Source: Flavobacteriales bacterium
Lineage (GTDB): Bacteria; Bacteroidota; Bacteroidia; Flavobacteriales_D; Sanyastnellaceae
DNA: 49,898 nucleotides
Reading direction: 5' to 3'
Assembly: GCA_016780385.1 (NCBI GenBank)
Contig: JADHLY010000009.1
Coordinates: 1 to 49,898 of the forward strand
The notes under the pieces are model-generated. The model did no database searches and was not told the DNA's origin. It was given only the letters and a program-made list of their open reading frames with translations. This document shows, one piece after another, positions 48,553 to 49,898 of the stretch; the first letter of the stretch is position 1; each line of letters begins with the position of its first letter. The translations under genes were made by a program, and so were the position numbers.

Positions 48553-48560
48553 CAAAGATG
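48553..48560 (-). promoter_or_regulatory. -7 element CATCTTTG upstream of asnS
   Basis: One mismatch to TAnnTTTG on the minus strand, in the 72-base gap between the ABC ATPase gene and asnS. It would give asnS-rpoN-PAP2 their own transcript with a leader of about 50 bases, unlike the leaderless-type sites. Confidence 0.4.
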
Positions 48561-48567
48561 CGGCGAT

Positions 48568-49266
48568 TCACGCCTTTACGGCGTCTTGTTGCTGGTCCTT
48601 GGCCACAACACCGTCTCGAAGGCGCACCACCCTCTTGGTGTGGGCGGCAATGTCCTCCTCGTGGGTGACGATGATCACGGTGTTTCCGGCCGCATGAATT
48701 TCCTCGAAAAGCGCCATAATTTCTATGGATGTCTTGGTGTCGAGGTTGCCCGTAGGTTCATCTGCAAGCAACAAGTCAGGCCGGTTCACGAGGGCCCTGG
48801 CGACGGCAACGCGCTGTCGCTGACCTCCCGAGAGCTCATTGGGCCTGTGGTCCATGCGGTCCGCCAAGCCCACCTGCCCCAGGACTTCAGTTGCGCGCTG
48901 CACCCGCTCGGCCTTGCCTACCCCAGCATACACCATGGGCAATGCCACATTTTCGAGGGCGGTGTAACGCGGCATGAGGTTGAACGTCTGAAACACAAAA
49001 CCGATGCGCCGATTGCGAATGTCAGCCAGGGCGTCATCATCGAGCTTGCCCACGTCCTCTCCAGCGAGGTGATATTGCCCCGAAGTGGGGGTGTCCAAGC
49101 AACCTAACATGTTCATTAGCGTTGACTTACCAGACCCGGACGGCCCCATCAATGCTGTGTATTCTCCTTTGTCGATGTCCAGTGAAAGCCCCCGCAAGGC
49201 GTGCACTTGTTGCTCACCCACCTGATAGGTCTTCCACACATCTTGCACCCGTATCAACGCCGACAT
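48568..49266 (-). CDS. ABC transporter ATP-binding protein, MacB/LolD type
   Basis: 232 residues. Walker [11 protein letters not shown] at 41-50, Q-loop [21 protein letters not shown], signature [16 protein letters not shown], Walker [13 protein letters not shown], and switch His IVTHEEDIA. The pattern, including [13 protein letters not shown], is that of LolD/MacB/FtsE-like (type VII) ATPases, which power lipoprotein release or export via a permease with one large periplasmic loop. No permease gene is adjacent. The start at 49266 is four bases after TACCTTTC; the longer frame to 49359 is not conserved. The C-terminal tail is short. Confidence 0.93.
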   Translation of the reverse strand: MSALIRVQDVWKTYQVGEQQVHALRGLSLDIDKGEYTALMGPSGSGKSTLMNMLGCLDTPTSGQYHLAGEDVGKLDDDALADIRNRRIGFVFQTFNLMPRYTALENVALPMVYAGVGKAERVQRATEVLGQVGLADRMDHRPNELSGGQRQRVAVARALVNRPDLLLADEPTGNLDTKTSIEIMALFEEIHAAGNTVIIVTHEEDIAAHTKRVVRLRDGVVAKDQQQDAVKA

Positions 49267-49270
49267 GGCC

Positions 49271-49278
49271 GAAAGGTA
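49271..49278 (-). promoter_or_regulatory. -7 element TACCTTTC, four bases before the ABC ATPase gene
   Basis: One mismatch to TAnnTTTG on the minus strand, then GGCC and ATG, again with four-base spacing. Confidence 0.4.
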
Positions 49279-49357
49279 CCAACGGCCGCCCTGTTCTATC
49301 CGCCTATCGATGACCACATTTGCCGACTTCCTCTCTATTTTGAGCTCGAAACCTGCC

Positions 49358-49898
49358 ATGACTCAGACGCGCCCCTTTCAGGCCCTCAAGGCCATTAAAC
49401 TGCTGCCCGTGCTCTTGTTGGCGCTGTGCACCTCTGTCCATGCTCAACTGGTCACTGACCCTACCGTTACGCCAGAAGAAGCTTTGGTGGACTACCTGCT
49501 CGGAGAGGGTGTAGAGGTCAGCAACATCACTTTTAGTGGAGACTTGAACCAGATTGGCAGTTTTGACGCCACGAATACCAACATCGAGATTCCCGACGGC
49601 ATCATGCTGGCGACCGGCAATATTTCCTTCGCCATCGGCCCGAACAACAGTGGCTCCTCCAGTCTGGACGGGGGCAACTCCGGTGCAGGTGACCCCGACC
49701 TCACACAGTTGAGCACCTTCAACACCAACGATGCCGCCATCTTGGAGTTTGACTTCGTTCCCACGGGAGACTCCCTGATTTTCAACTACATATTTGGTTC
49801 CGAGGAGTACAACGAATACGTCTGTGGTTCGGTCAATGACGCCTTTGGGTTCTTCTTGTCCGGCCCTGGGATTGACGGTCCATATTCGGACGATGCCG
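49358..49898 (+). CDS. Choice-of-anchor L domain secreted protein (5' part only)
   Basis: Runs off the window end; 180 residues are visible. The signal peptide is [20 protein letters not shown]. Then comes a domain with [42 protein letters not shown] and [46 protein letters not shown]. The EFDFVPTGD and [10 protein letters not shown] strings are the signature of the choice-of-anchor L domain of Bacteroidota secreted proteins, normally followed by repeats and a T9SS domain. Divergent from the ABC ATPase gene; the ATG at 49358 is chosen because it gives a complete signal peptide. Confidence 0.88.
   Translation, partial: MTQTRPFQALKAIKLLPVLLLALCTSVHAQLVTDPTVTPEEALVDYLLGEGVEVSNITFSGDLNQIGSFDATNTNIEIPDGIMLATGNISFAIGPNNSGSSSLDGGNSGAGDPDLTQLSTFNTNDAAILEFDFVPTGDSLIFNYIFGSEEYNEYVCGSVNDAFGFFLSGPGIDGPYSDDA

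Overview
The window looks like chromosomal DNA from a GC-rich member of the Bacteroidota, most likely a marine Flavobacteriales-type lineage. Four things point there: LpxC fused to FabZ; secreted proteins ending in type IX secretion (T9SS) sorting domains; Bacteroidota-type -7 promoter elements (TAnnTTTG) in place of sigma70 -10 boxes; and the near absence of Shine-Dalgarno sequences. The phylum is well supported, the order less so. I see no phage, IS element, CRISPR array or rRNA.

Layout. 1-3264: two translationally coupled secreted proteins with dockerin-like C-termini (the second a trypsin-like protease), tRNA-Leu, and a small exported protein with one dockerin-like motif. 3416-10674: a tightly packed nucleotide-sugar operon (DegT aminotransferase, UDP-glucose dehydrogenase, UDP-xylose synthase, hexapeptide acetyltransferase, UDP-HexNAc dehydrogenase, dTDP-glucose dehydratase) ending in a CpsB/CapC-type phosphatase, so part of a capsule or exopolysaccharide locus. 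10708-14573 (minus): ferredoxin, its NADP reductase, NifU-type and Mrp-type Fe-S factors, an alkyltransferase-like DNA repair protein and TrmB. 14594-18543 (plus): a MurG-like glycosyltransferase, TadA, MgtE and a hydroxyacid dehydrogenase. 18545-21102 (minus): an ExbB/ExbD energy-transduction unit. 21233-26539: Tat-type pirin, tRNA-Ser, asparaginase, TatD, HemJ, acyl-CoA thioesterase and a GT9 glycosyltransferase. 26637-34967: one giant 2776-residue surface protein. 35275-40454: tRNA-Phe, AroB, and the lipid A genes lpxD, lpxC-fabZ and lpxA with an ABC ATPase. 40584-49898: a T9SS protein, a DUF4301 protein, an HPt protein, GalE, a PAP2-like membrane protein, RpoN, AsnS, an ABC ATPase and the start of a choice-of-anchor L protein.

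The common theme is the cell envelope: sugar nucleotides, lipid A, energised outer-membrane functions and very large repeat-rich secreted proteins, interspersed with housekeeping genes. The strongest non-gene signal is a recurring start-site architecture. At about nine genes a -7 promoter element ends exactly four bases before the start codon, and at three others five or six bases before it. This predicts leaderless or nearly leaderless mRNAs. At three genes the stop codon TAA of the upstream gene forms the first three bases of that element. A second recurring signal is a cysteine-framed double dockerin-like module that ends two adjacent secreted proteins where a T9SS domain would be expected.
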